A stretch of DNA of 64,000 bases from Streptomyces candidus (GTDB lineage Bacteria > Actinomycetota > Actinomycetes > Streptomycetales > Streptomycetaceae). The notes under the pieces were generated by a model. The model was not told where the DNA came from and did not search any database. It was given only the letters and a program-made list of their open reading frames with translations. The first letter of the stretch is position 1. Each line of letters begins with the position of its first letter. This document shows positions 33,962-42,730 of this stretch, one piece after another. The position numbers and the translations under genes are program-made. The stretch lies in contig NZ_JACHEM010000014.1 of the NCBI RefSeq assembly GCF_014207445.1, positions 124,001 through 188,000 on the forward strand, written 5' to 3'.

Positions 33962-35305
33962 ATGACGGCCGCCGAGGACGCCGCCGACGCGCACGCGACG
34001 GAGGCGGACCGCACCGACGACGCGCGCCGGCTCCTGCTCAGCGGCGGCTACCTGCGCCTGCTGCTCCTGTCCGTGCTGCTCGGTGCCCCCATCGCCGTGG
34101 CCTGCTTCTTCTTCGTCGGCCTGCAGCACTGGTTGCAGCACGAGGTATGGACATCGTTGCCCGAGGCCCTGGGCTACGACGAAGCACCCTGGTGGTGGCC
34201 GCTCCCCGCACTGGCTCTCGCCGGGCTGATCCTCGCCCCGATCGTCAGCCGGTTCCCCGGCCGCGGGGGGCATCTGCCGGTCCATGGGCTCGGTGGGGCG
34301 CCCATCGGGCCGCGTGAACTGCCGGGAGTCGTCGTGGCGGCGCTGGCCACGCTGCCGCTCGGCGTGGTGCTCGGGCCCGAGGCCCCGCTGATGGCAGTGG
34401 GCAGCGCGCTCGCCCTTCTCGCCCTGCGCCGCCTCCGGGGCGCGAGCGACCCCCGGACCGCAACCCTCGTGGCGACCGTCGGTTCCACCGCCGCGATCTC
34501 CACGATCCTGGGCGGACCGCTCGTGGCCGCCCTACTCGTCGTCGAAGCGGCCGGACTCGCCGGTGTGCGCCTTGCCGTCCTCCTGCTTCCCTGCCTGGCT
34601 GCGAGCGCCGCCGGAGCTGTCGTCTTCACGGCCCTAGGCACGTGGACCGGCCTGCCCACCGGAGGGCTCGCGCTGCCCGCGGTGCCGCCCGGTGCCCCTC
34701 CGGACGCGGGCGACTTCCTGTGGGGAGTCCCGCTCGCCGCGCTCATCGCGTGCGCCGTGGCGCTCACCCGCCGCTTCGGCGGGCACGTGGGCCGGTGGAC
34801 GGGCGGCCGTCGCATCGCCCGGCGCACGTGGATCTGTGCCGTCGCGGTGGGTGTCTGTCTCAGCGCGTACACCCTGATCACCGGCCGCTCCCCCGCCGAG
34901 GCGGCGCTCTCCGGCCAGGAAACACTCGGTGAGCTCGCGGCACAGCCCGGAGCGTGGCCGGTGACGGCACTGCTCGCGCTGGTCGTCTGCAAGGGTCTCG
35001 CCTGGGGCATCAGCCTCGGGAGCCTGCGCGGTGGACCGATCTTCCCGGCGCTGCTGCTCGGTGCCGCGGCCGCCCTCGCCTGCGCCGCGCTCCCGGGTCT
35101 GGGAGCGACGCCTGCCCTCGCTCTCGGCATCTGTGCCGCGTCGACGGCGATCACGGGACTGCCGCTGTGCAGCGCGGTGCTGACCGTGCTGCTGCTGGGC
35201 GCCGACGCGCACGAGCAGATGCCGCTCGTCGCAATCACTGCCGTGGTGGCGCATCTGGCGGCGACGTTCGTGAACGGCCGCGCCCGGCGGAGCGTGGAGC
35301 ACTGA
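33962..35305 (+). CDS. ClC-family chloride channel/transporter
   Basis: A 447-residue polytopic membrane protein of the ClC family. Helices begin at about residue 24 (YLRLLLLSVLLGAPIAVACF). A GPEAP motif (VVLGPEAPLMAVGSALALL) stands where ClC proteins have GxEGP. Further blocks are STILGGPLVAALLVVEA, GISLGSLRGGPIFPALLLGA and STAITGLPLCSAVLTVLLL. The ATG at 33962 begins MTAAEDAADAH; upstream in-frame codons overlap unrelated sequence. Loss of the usual Gly before Pro in the signature makes transport mode uncertain. Confidence 0.8.
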   Translation: MTAAEDAADAHATEADRTDDARRLLLSGGYLRLLLLSVLLGAPIAVACFFFVGLQHWLQHEVWTSLPEALGYDEAPWWWPLPALALAGLILAPIVSRFPGRGGHLPVHGLGGAPIGPRELPGVVVAALATLPLGVVLGPEAPLMAVGSALALLALRRLRGASDPRTATLVATVGSTAAISTILGGPLVAALLVVEAAGLAGVRLAVLLLPCLAASAAGAVVFTALGTWTGLPTGGLALPAVPPGAPPDAGDFLWGVPLAALIACAVALTRRFGGHVGRWTGGRRIARRTWICAVAVGVCLSAYTLITGRSPAEAALSGQETLGELAAQPGAWPVTALLALVVCKGLAWGISLGSLRGGPIFPALLLGAAAALACAALPGLGATPALALGICAASTAITGLPLCSAVLTVLLLGADAHEQMPLVAITAVVAHLAATFVNGRARRSVEH

Positions 35306-35369
35306 CCGGCGACGCCCGGAACGCCGCCGTGATGCGGTTCCTCGCCCTGTGCGACGGCGGGGGCATGGG

Positions 35370-35408
35370 CCACCCCCACGGGCGGTCGGCGGCCGGCCGT
35401 GGGGGTGG
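35370..35408. terminator. Terminator after the ClC gene
   Basis: A perfect 12-bp stem (CCACCCCCACGG and its complement) around a 15-base GC-rich loop, 65 bases after the stop codon. Confidence 0.75.
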
Positions 35409-35719
35409 TACCGGGATGTCGTATCGTGGAGAGGTTGCTGCCCCGGAGAAAACGGCGGGTGGCAGCAGGCTTCCTGTTCCTTCTGTGGCGATCTTGAGGT
35501 GTTTTTATCCCCCAGGCCCGGTAGCGGTCCGCAGTTCCCCCGCGTGTCGAGTGTTCGCACGTGTCCGGGGGCGGACTCGCGTTGGCCTGAGTTGCGTCAC
35601 CCATCGCCCTACGTCGTTCCCGGGTGCAGCTCTGCCGTCTGCCCCGGGCTTCGTGCAGTGCGGCCCCGGTGCGGCTGACAGCCGAGCTCCCCGGTCCCTT
35701 TGGATCAGGAGTCCCACCC
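35409..35719 (+). promoter_or_regulatory. Promoter/leader region of the DHA2 exporter
   Basis: A 311-base stretch without a supported gene between the ClC terminator and the exporter start. An AT-richer patch (GTGTTTTTATCCCC, near 35498-35511) is unusual for the region. The exporter ribosome site AGGAG ends at 35711. No operator could be assigned. Confidence 0.35.
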
Positions 35720-37201
35720 GTGTCCTCCCCCGCGCTCGGCAACGAGCCGCAGCACACCGCCGCGCCCGCGTCCCGCACCGCACCTGGCCGACCGCCGAAG
35801 ACGGCACTGGGCGCCCGGATCGCCCTCGTGGTGCTCCTGGTCGCCGAGCTCATGGACATCCTCGACCAGTCGATCGTCCTGACCGCCCTGCCCGCGATCC
35901 AGTCGTCGACCGGGGCCGACCCGGCCGCGGTGCAGTGGCTGACCGCCGGATACTCGCTGATGGTGGCCGTCGGACTGATCACCGGCGGACGGCTGGGCGA
36001 CCTCCACGGCCGACGCAGGATCCTCCTTCTCGGCACCGTCGTGTTCACCGTCGCCTCGCTGCTGTGCGGCGTCGCCGCCGGGCCCGGCGTCCTGATCGGC
36101 GCCCGCGTGCTCCAAGGCGCGGGAGTCGCCCTGATGATCCCGCAGGTCCTGGCCACCCTCCACGTCACCTTCGACGGGGAGAACCGCAGCAAGGCGTTCG
36201 GCCTGTACGGGGCCGTGCTCTCACTCGCGAGCGTCCTGGGACCGGTCCTCGGCGGCCTGCTCACCGAGGCCGACCTGCTCGGACTGTCCTGGCGGCCGAT
36301 CTTCCTGATCAACGTGCCCGTCGGCCTCGCGGTGATCGTCCTGGGACGCAGGTTCATCCCCGAGTCGACCGCGCACAAGGCCGGCCGGCTCGACCTCACC
36401 GGCATGCTGCTGTCCGCACTGGCCATCGTCCTGATCCTCTTCCCGCTCACCGAGGGCCACGCACACCACTGGCCCCTGTGGTGCTTCGCCATGCTCGCCG
36501 CCGGAGTCCTGGTCCTCGGCGTCTTCCTTCGCCACCAGCGGGCCAGGCAGGACAGCGCACCGCTCGTGACGCTGTCCCTCTTCCGGAGCAAGCAGTTCTC
36601 CGGCGGCCTCTGCGCACAGCTGGCGCTCGGCCTGCTGTGCGGGCTGTTCTTCATGACGTGGACGCTCTACCTCCAGCGCGGCCTGGGCATGAGCCCCTTC
36701 CACGCGGCGGTCGCCTTCGTGCTGCTCGCGCTGGGCGAACTGGCCGGTGCGACGATCGCGGCGAAGAGTGCCGGGCGCTTCGGGCGTCGTCTGCCCCAGG
36801 CCGGCGCCCTGATCGCGCTCGGCTCGATGGCCGCCTACGGGTTTCAGATCGGCGTCCGGCAGGCCGATCTGACGCTCCTCGCGATGACGGCCCCGGTGGT
36901 ACTCATCGGCTTCGGCCTCGGCATGGTCGGCGGCCCGCTCGCCGACATGTCGCTCGCCGAGGTCCCGCACGAGAACGCGGGATCCGCCTCGGGCCTGTTC
37001 AACACCGCCATGCATCTGGGCATAGCCCTCGGTACGGCGCTGACCGCCCTCGTCTTCTTCGCCGCCACCAACGGCTCGGCCGACGGCGGGCTGAACCGCG
37101 ACGCGTTCACCACCGTGCTGTGGTGGGTCGGCGGCACCCTCACCCTGATGTGGGCCCTGATGTTCTGCCTGCCCACGCGAGCGAGCGGCAGGGCCGGCTG
37201 A
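35720..37201 (+). CDS. MFS drug:H+ antiporter, DHA2 (14-TM) family
   Basis: A 493-residue exporter. Fourteen helices begin at about residue 36 (IALVVLLVAELMDILDQSIV). Family signatures: motif D1 in the first helix, motif A GRLGDLHGRRRILLLG, and motif C LGPVLGGLL after helix 5. The C-terminal half has AGSASGLFNTAMHLGIALGTA. AGGAG lies before the GTG at 35720. Unlike the DHA2 exporter at 25.7 kb this one is intact. No regulator gene (for example TetR) is adjacent; cargo unknown. Confidence 0.87.
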   Translation: MSSPALGNEPQHTAAPASRTAPGRPPKTALGARIALVVLLVAELMDILDQSIVLTALPAIQSSTGADPAAVQWLTAGYSLMVAVGLITGGRLGDLHGRRRILLLGTVVFTVASLLCGVAAGPGVLIGARVLQGAGVALMIPQVLATLHVTFDGENRSKAFGLYGAVLSLASVLGPVLGGLLTEADLLGLSWRPIFLINVPVGLAVIVLGRRFIPESTAHKAGRLDLTGMLLSALAIVLILFPLTEGHAHHWPLWCFAMLAAGVLVLGVFLRHQRARQDSAPLVTLSLFRSKQFSGGLCAQLALGLLCGLFFMTWTLYLQRGLGMSPFHAAVAFVLLALGELAGATIAAKSAGRFGRRLPQAGALIALGSMAAYGFQIGVRQADLTLLAMTAPVVLIGFGLGMVGGPLADMSLAEVPHENAGSASGLFNTAMHLGIALGTALTALVFFAATNGSADGGLNRDAFTTVLWWVGGTLTLMWALMFCLPTRASGRAG

Positions 37202-37346
37202 GCAGAACGCGGCGTGGCCCCTGCGTCCGCCCGGGGCAGTTGGCGGGCGAGCGGAGTCCTCGGCGGCGGGCGGATACTGTGGGCGAGCTTCCGCAGCAGC
37301 CGGGGGTGGATACGGCCCGCGGCTGCTGCGACGCCGGATTTGTACC

Positions 37347-37850
37347 TCAGGTGCGGGGCGGCAACCGGTGCAGGCGGACGTCGAGAAGCCGGCCGTCCGA
37401 CACCTCGGCGGTCATGTACGTGCAGTAGGGCTGTCGCCGCCTGTCGGTCGGCGAGCCGGGGTTCAGCAGACGCAGGCCGCCGGGCGCGACGGTGTCCCAC
37501 GGAATGTGGCTGTGGCCGAACACCAGCACGTCGAGGTCCGGAAACCGGTCGGCACAGCGCCGCTCCCGGCCCTGCGCCGGCCCCGTCTCGTGTACGACGC
37601 CGAAGCGGAGCCCGTCGCACTCCGCACGTGCCACCTCGTCGAGCCGGGCCCGCAGCTCCGGTCCGTCGTTGTTGCCGTGGACGGCGACGAGACGCCGGGC
37701 GCGGGCCTGGAACACGTCCAGTGTCGCCACGTCCACCCAGTCCCCGGCGTGGAAGACGACGTCGGCCCGGTCCATCTCGGCGAGCAGAGCGGAGGGCAAC
37801 TCCCGCGCTCGCTTGGGCACATGCGTGTCCGTCGTCAGCAACAGGCGCAC
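37347..37850 (-). CDS. YfcE-type metallophosphoesterase
   Basis: A 167-residue calcineurin-like phosphodiesterase of the MJ0936/YfcE group. The metal-binding blocks are complete: TTDTHV (near residue 8), FHAGDWVD, AVHGNND, a His in GVVHETGP, and FGHSHIPW. Binds two divalent metals and hydrolyses phosphodiesters; physiological substrate unknown. Starts at the GTG at 37850. It is convergent with the DHA2 exporter; no operon partner. Confidence 0.87.
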   Translation of the reverse strand: MRLLLTTDTHVPKRARELPSALLAEMDRADVVFHAGDWVDVATLDVFQARARRLVAVHGNNDGPELRARLDEVARAECDGLRFGVVHETGPAQGRERRCADRFPDLDVLVFGHSHIPWDTVAPGGLRLLNPGSPTDRRRQPYCTYMTAEVSDGRLLDVRLHRLPPRT

Positions 37851-37989
37851 GACCCGCCCCCGTTCCGTCGATCAGCGGTGCACGGCGTACCGGTCGTCGG
37901 GTACGCCGTGCGTCATCGTACGTTCCGCCGAGCAGGTGCACGTCGACGACCTGCCGCGAAACCGCCACCTCGCCCCGCCGGTTCCCACG

Positions 37990-38310
37990 CGCTCTGCGTA
38001 CCGGCGTGGAACTGCCCCACCGTCAGCACCACCGAGTGTGCCGCGGCGGCCTCGCGGGAGACCACGGTCTACGGGCGGGTGACGGTGTAGCAGGCCGCCA
38101 CCACCGGGTCGGTCGTCGACTCGGGGCGGGAGCCGTGCCCGCCGACGCCGTGCACAACGGCGTCGATGTCGTCGGAGTCCGACACGGTGAGGTCCGGAGT
38201 GTGCGGGAAGAACCCGGCGGGACCGGGCGTGTCGTGCTGGCCGAGCACCACGTCGGGACAGCGGAATCGGTTGTGCAGCCCGTCGGCAACCATGGCCGCC
38301 GCCCCCGGAA
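37990..38310 (-). pseudogene. Relic of an M20-family amidohydrolase
   Basis: Reading leftwards, one frame gives AAAMVADGLHNRF, PDVVLGQHDTPGPAG, VVHGVGGHGSRPESTTDPVV and then an in-frame stop near 38070. The same frame continues TVVSREAAAAHSVVLTVGQF HAGT before similarity ends. These blocks match the middle of M20 carboxypeptidase/amidohydrolases. The metal-binding N-terminal half and the C-terminus are missing, so it is a dead fragment. Confidence 0.72.
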
Positions 38311-38342
38311 CCGCTCACCGGAGAATCAGGACGCGCACCGGC

Positions 38343-39746
<1,404 letters not shown>

Positions 39747-40019
39747 GGAATTTCCCCTCTGATCAACCAGTGTGTCGCACCCGGCCGGGCCGACGGACCG
39801 CGACGCGAGCCGCACAAAGGGTCACGTCACCTACCGCGCCACCTGCCGTGTGTAGTCCAACCGCCGCGCCTCGAAGGTCATTCCGCGGCGCCACGGCCGA
39901 TTCGTACCGTACCGGCAACCGGAACACCGCCCGCGGCGGTGGCCGACGGGGCAGGTGCCGCAAGGACCTTGGCGTACTAGCCTGGGGATTCCACGGCGGC
40001 GACGGGGGGGGCGGGGACC

Positions 40020-40244
40020 ATGTCCTGGGCGACGACCAGATGTCAGTGCGGCGACGCACGCTTCCGGCACGGCGGCCCCCGGTACGCGGGGGCCTGCAAG
40101 GTCTGCGGATGCGCCGCGTTCGAGGGTCCGCCGCCGCTGCCGCTCCCGTCGGAACCGCCGAAGGAGGAGCCCCTCGAACCGCACCCGTCCTGTCCCCTGC
40201 AGGAACCCGGCTGCAACGGCATGCATCCCACGATCGGCTGGTGA
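40020..40244 (+). CDS. Small Cys-rich protein, possibly zinc-binding
   Basis: A 74-residue ORF. The N-terminal half has paired cysteines CQCG (residues 8-11) and CKVCGC (27-32), able to form a zinc ribbon. A Pro/Glu-rich linker (PPPLPLPSEPPKEEPLEP) leads to a C-terminal part with two more Cys (SCPLQEPGCNGMH). A G-rich ribosome site precedes the ATG. Function unknown; codon usage and the ordered Cys pairs argue that it is real. Confidence 0.6.
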   Translation: MSWATTRCQCGDARFRHGGPRYAGACKVCGCAAFEGPPPLPLPSEPPKEEPLEPHPSCPLQEPGCNGMHPTIGW

Positions 40245-40415
40245 GGGACCGGGCGCGCGCCGACGGCTCAGCCGAGGGGCTCTGCGTACAACCGGGGCAG
40301 TCGGGGCCGGCCCCGCGGAAGAAGGCACGTCGCCCGGCGATGACTTTCGCGTCTGCCCGGGGTCTACCTTCCAGAACCGCAGAAACCCCCGACAGCCCCC
40401 GACCAGGAGTCGACC

Positions 40416-41285
40416 ATGACCTCACCCGAAACCCGCACCCTGTCCGTCGCCGGGGCCACCCTCACCTACGACGTGCGCCCCGGTTCCGGCGGGGAAGCCC
40501 CCCTGTTCCTGGTCGGCTCGCCGATGAGCGCCGCCGGGTTCGTCACGCTGGCCTCCCACTTCACCGACCGCACGGTGATCACGTACGACCCCCGCGGAGT
40601 CGACCGGAGCCCGCGCACCGACGGGGCGGCGGAGTCCTCCCCCGAGGAGCACGCGGAGGACCTGGCCAGGATCGTCGAGGCGGTCGGTGTCGAGACCCTG
40701 GACGTCTTCGCGAGCAGCGGCGGTGCGGTCAACGCGCTGGCCCTGGTCGCCCGGCACCCCGCCCTGGTCCGCACCCTCGTCGCACACGAGCCGCCGATCG
40801 CGGAGGCCCTGCCGGACCGCGAGGCCGCCCTGCGCGTGTTCGCGGACATGCACGAGACGTACCTGCGCGACGGGCTCGGTGCCGGAATGGCGAAGTTCAT
40901 CGCGGCGGCGACGCACCAGGGTGAGTTCCCGGAGGACTGGGCGGACGGACCCGCGCCCGACCCGGCGGCCTTCGGCCTGCCGACGGAGGACGACGGTGCG
41001 CGCGACGATGCCCTGCTGGGCCAGAACCTGCGCAACTGCACGGGCTACGAGCCGGACTTCGCGGCGCTGCGCGCCGCCTCGACCCGCCTGGTGATCGCGG
41101 CCGGCCGGGAGTCCGAGCAGGAGATGACGGCGCGGGCGGCGGTGGGGGTGGCGGAGCGCCTGGGCCTCGCACCGACGTGGTTCCCGAGCCACCACGGAGG
41201 CTTCCTGGGCGGGGAGTTCGGCCAGGAGGGACAGCCCGCGGAGTTCGCGAAGACGCTGCGCTCGGTGCTGGACGGGCAGCACTGA
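40416..41285 (+). CDS. Alpha/beta hydrolase
   Basis: A 289-residue alpha/beta-hydrolase-fold protein. A cap-less N-terminal sheet (LFLVGSPMSAAGF) is followed by the nucleophile elbow ASSGGA (Ser in FASSGGAVNALAL), where the first Gly of GxSxG is Ala. A candidate His lies in PSHHGGF near the C-terminus and an acid in the stretch AAGRESEQE. AGGAG precedes the ATG. It stands alone. Likely an esterase or haloperoxidase-like hydrolase; substrate unknown. Confidence 0.82.
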   Translation: MTSPETRTLSVAGATLTYDVRPGSGGEAPLFLVGSPMSAAGFVTLASHFTDRTVITYDPRGVDRSPRTDGAAESSPEEHAEDLARIVEAVGVETLDVFASSGGAVNALALVARHPALVRTLVAHEPPIAEALPDREAALRVFADMHETYLRDGLGAGMAKFIAAATHQGEFPEDWADGPAPDPAAFGLPTEDDGARDDALLGQNLRNCTGYEPDFAALRAASTRLVIAAGRESEQEMTARAAVGVAERLGLAPTWFPSHHGGFLGGEFGQEGQPAEFAKTLRSVLDGQH

Positions 41286-41443
41286 CCGGGCTTCGTGCCC
41301 GCGCGGGTCGCGCGGCTCCGCGCCGGCGGGCCGCGTGACCGCCACGCTTCCGGGCCGTGGGGCGCTCGGTGGTTTCAGGCACACTCTTGGCGCACCGGGA
41401 CGGAATCGTCCCGGTGCGGGCACGGCCCCCTGGAGGCTTTCCG

Positions 41444-41998
41444 GTGATGACCTGGCGTCGGCTCGCCGAGCGCGACTTCCCGCTGCTGATGTCCTGGTTG
41501 AGGCAGCCGCACGTGGCTCGTTGGTGGAACCATGAGACCTCGCTCGCGACGGTGTCACGGGACTTCGGCCCCGCCGCCAGGGGCGAGGAACCGTCGGAAG
41601 ACCTTCTCGTCCACCTCGACGACAGCCCGGTCGGCTTGGTTCAGCGCTGCCGGCTGTCCGACTACCCCGAATATCTGGCCGAGTTGGCCACCCTGGCCGA
41701 GGTGCCTCCCGGAGCGATGACCCTCGACTACCTGATCGGTGAGCCGCACCACATCGGCCGGGGGCTCGGCACTCGGATGATCCAGTCTGTCGTACGGGCG
41801 ACCTGGACGGACCACCCCGACGCGCCGTGTGTCCTGGTGCCGGTGTCGGCGGCCAACCAGGCGTCCTGGCGGGTGCTGGAGAAGGCCGGACTGCGCCGGG
41901 TCGCCGAGGGCGATCTGGAGCCGGACAACCCTGTCGACGACCGTGCCCACTACCTCTACCGGATCGACCGGCCGGGCGCGGCGGGGTCGGGCACGTAG
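41444..41998 (+). CDS. GNAT acetyltransferase, AAC(6')-Ib-like family
   Basis: A 184-residue N-acetyltransferase of the Acetyltransf_8/AAC(6')-Ib group. Markers are WWNHETSLATV near the N-terminus, YLIGEPHHIGRGLGTRMIQ (acetyl-CoA binding), PVSAANQASWRVLEKAGLRR and a C-terminal Asp/Tyr segment. Relatives acetylate aminoglycosides, lysine or siderophore hydroxylamines; a resistance role is possible but not proven. GGAGG lies seven bases before the GTG at 41444; ATG at 41447 is an alternative. Confidence 0.82.
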   Translation: MMTWRRLAERDFPLLMSWLRQPHVARWWNHETSLATVSRDFGPAARGEEPSEDLLVHLDDSPVGLVQRCRLSDYPEYLAELATLAEVPPGAMTLDYLIGEPHHIGRGLGTRMIQSVVRATWTDHPDAPCVLVPVSAANQASWRVLEKAGLRRVAEGDLEPDNPVDDRAHYLYRIDRPGAAGSGT

Positions 41999-42169
41999 CC
42001 GGAGCCGGACCCGGTTCGCGTGCCGTGGCGCCTGCCACCGCACCGGGACACGCGAGGCCCGACGCCCGGGGGCGGGCTCGGCTCGGCTGGGCGCGGACCG
42101 ACTCGAACGCTCAGGGGCGGGGGGACGCTTACGGGCAGCGCACCGGCGGGACCCCGCCGAGCCCGGTCC

Positions 42170-42727
42170 CTACAGCTCGATGTCGAGTCGTTCCACGTCG
42201 GTGAACTCCACGCCCAGCCCGTGCGCGCGGCTGTCGTTGGCGCGGAAGTACATCTGGGCGAGGCCGTCGGCCGCGATCCGGTGGAGCTGCTGTTCGTCGG
42301 CGCCCTGTTCCCTGGCGGTGAACAGGCGGTCGGCCCACTGGGGCGGCAGGGCCTGGGTGATGTCCCGTACCCGGGCGTCGTCCGTCGTGCCCCCGGCGGC
42401 CTCGAACCCGAAGCGGGCGCGCGTGGAGACGACCAGGCCGTCCGTGGACGCGGCCTTCTTCCTCGCCCTCGCGCGCACCTGCGGCTGCCACCGCTTCCTG
42501 ACCTCACGCTCCAGGCGACCGCGGAGGTCCTGCCGGGGCCGCTTGAGCTGTCCCTTGACGTACCGCTCCACGGTGCGCTGGGAGACGCCGAGAACCTGGG
42601 CGGCGGCCCTGGTGCCCTTGAGCTGCTTCACCAGGTACTTCATCTGCGCCTGGGCGCTCTGCGGGATGCGGCGGGTGAACGCCCCCTCCAGCGCGCGGTC
42701 CAGACTGTCCGCGAGCGAGTCGACCAC
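42170..42727 (-). CDS. tpg: Tpg, telomere terminal protein
   Basis: A 185-residue protein matching the Tpg family, which becomes covalently attached to the 5' ends of linear Streptomyces replicons and primes end patching. A helix-turn-helix is seen at about residues 40-60 (AAQVLGVSQRTVERYVKGQL), then basic segments (RLEREVRKRWQPQVRARARK), and an acidic C-terminus ending DVERLDIEL. The length equals the 184-185 residues usual for Tpg. It lies three bases after the tap stop, the conserved tap-tpg order, so one transcript is expected. Confidence 0.9.
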   Translation of the reverse strand: MVDSLADSLDRALEGAFTRRIPQSAQAQMKYLVKQLKGTRAAAQVLGVSQRTVERYVKGQLKRPRQDLRGRLEREVRKRWQPQVRARARKKAASTDGLVVSTRARFGFEAAGGTTDDARVRDITQALPPQWADRLFTAREQGADEQQLHRIAADGLAQMYFRANDSRAHGLGVEFTDVERLDIEL

Positions 42728-42730
42728 GGG

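Noticed and set aside
42170..42727. Reading tpg simply as an HTH regulator of the neighbouring genes
   Set aside because: Length, HTH position, acidic C-terminus and its place directly after tap match the terminal-protein family better.
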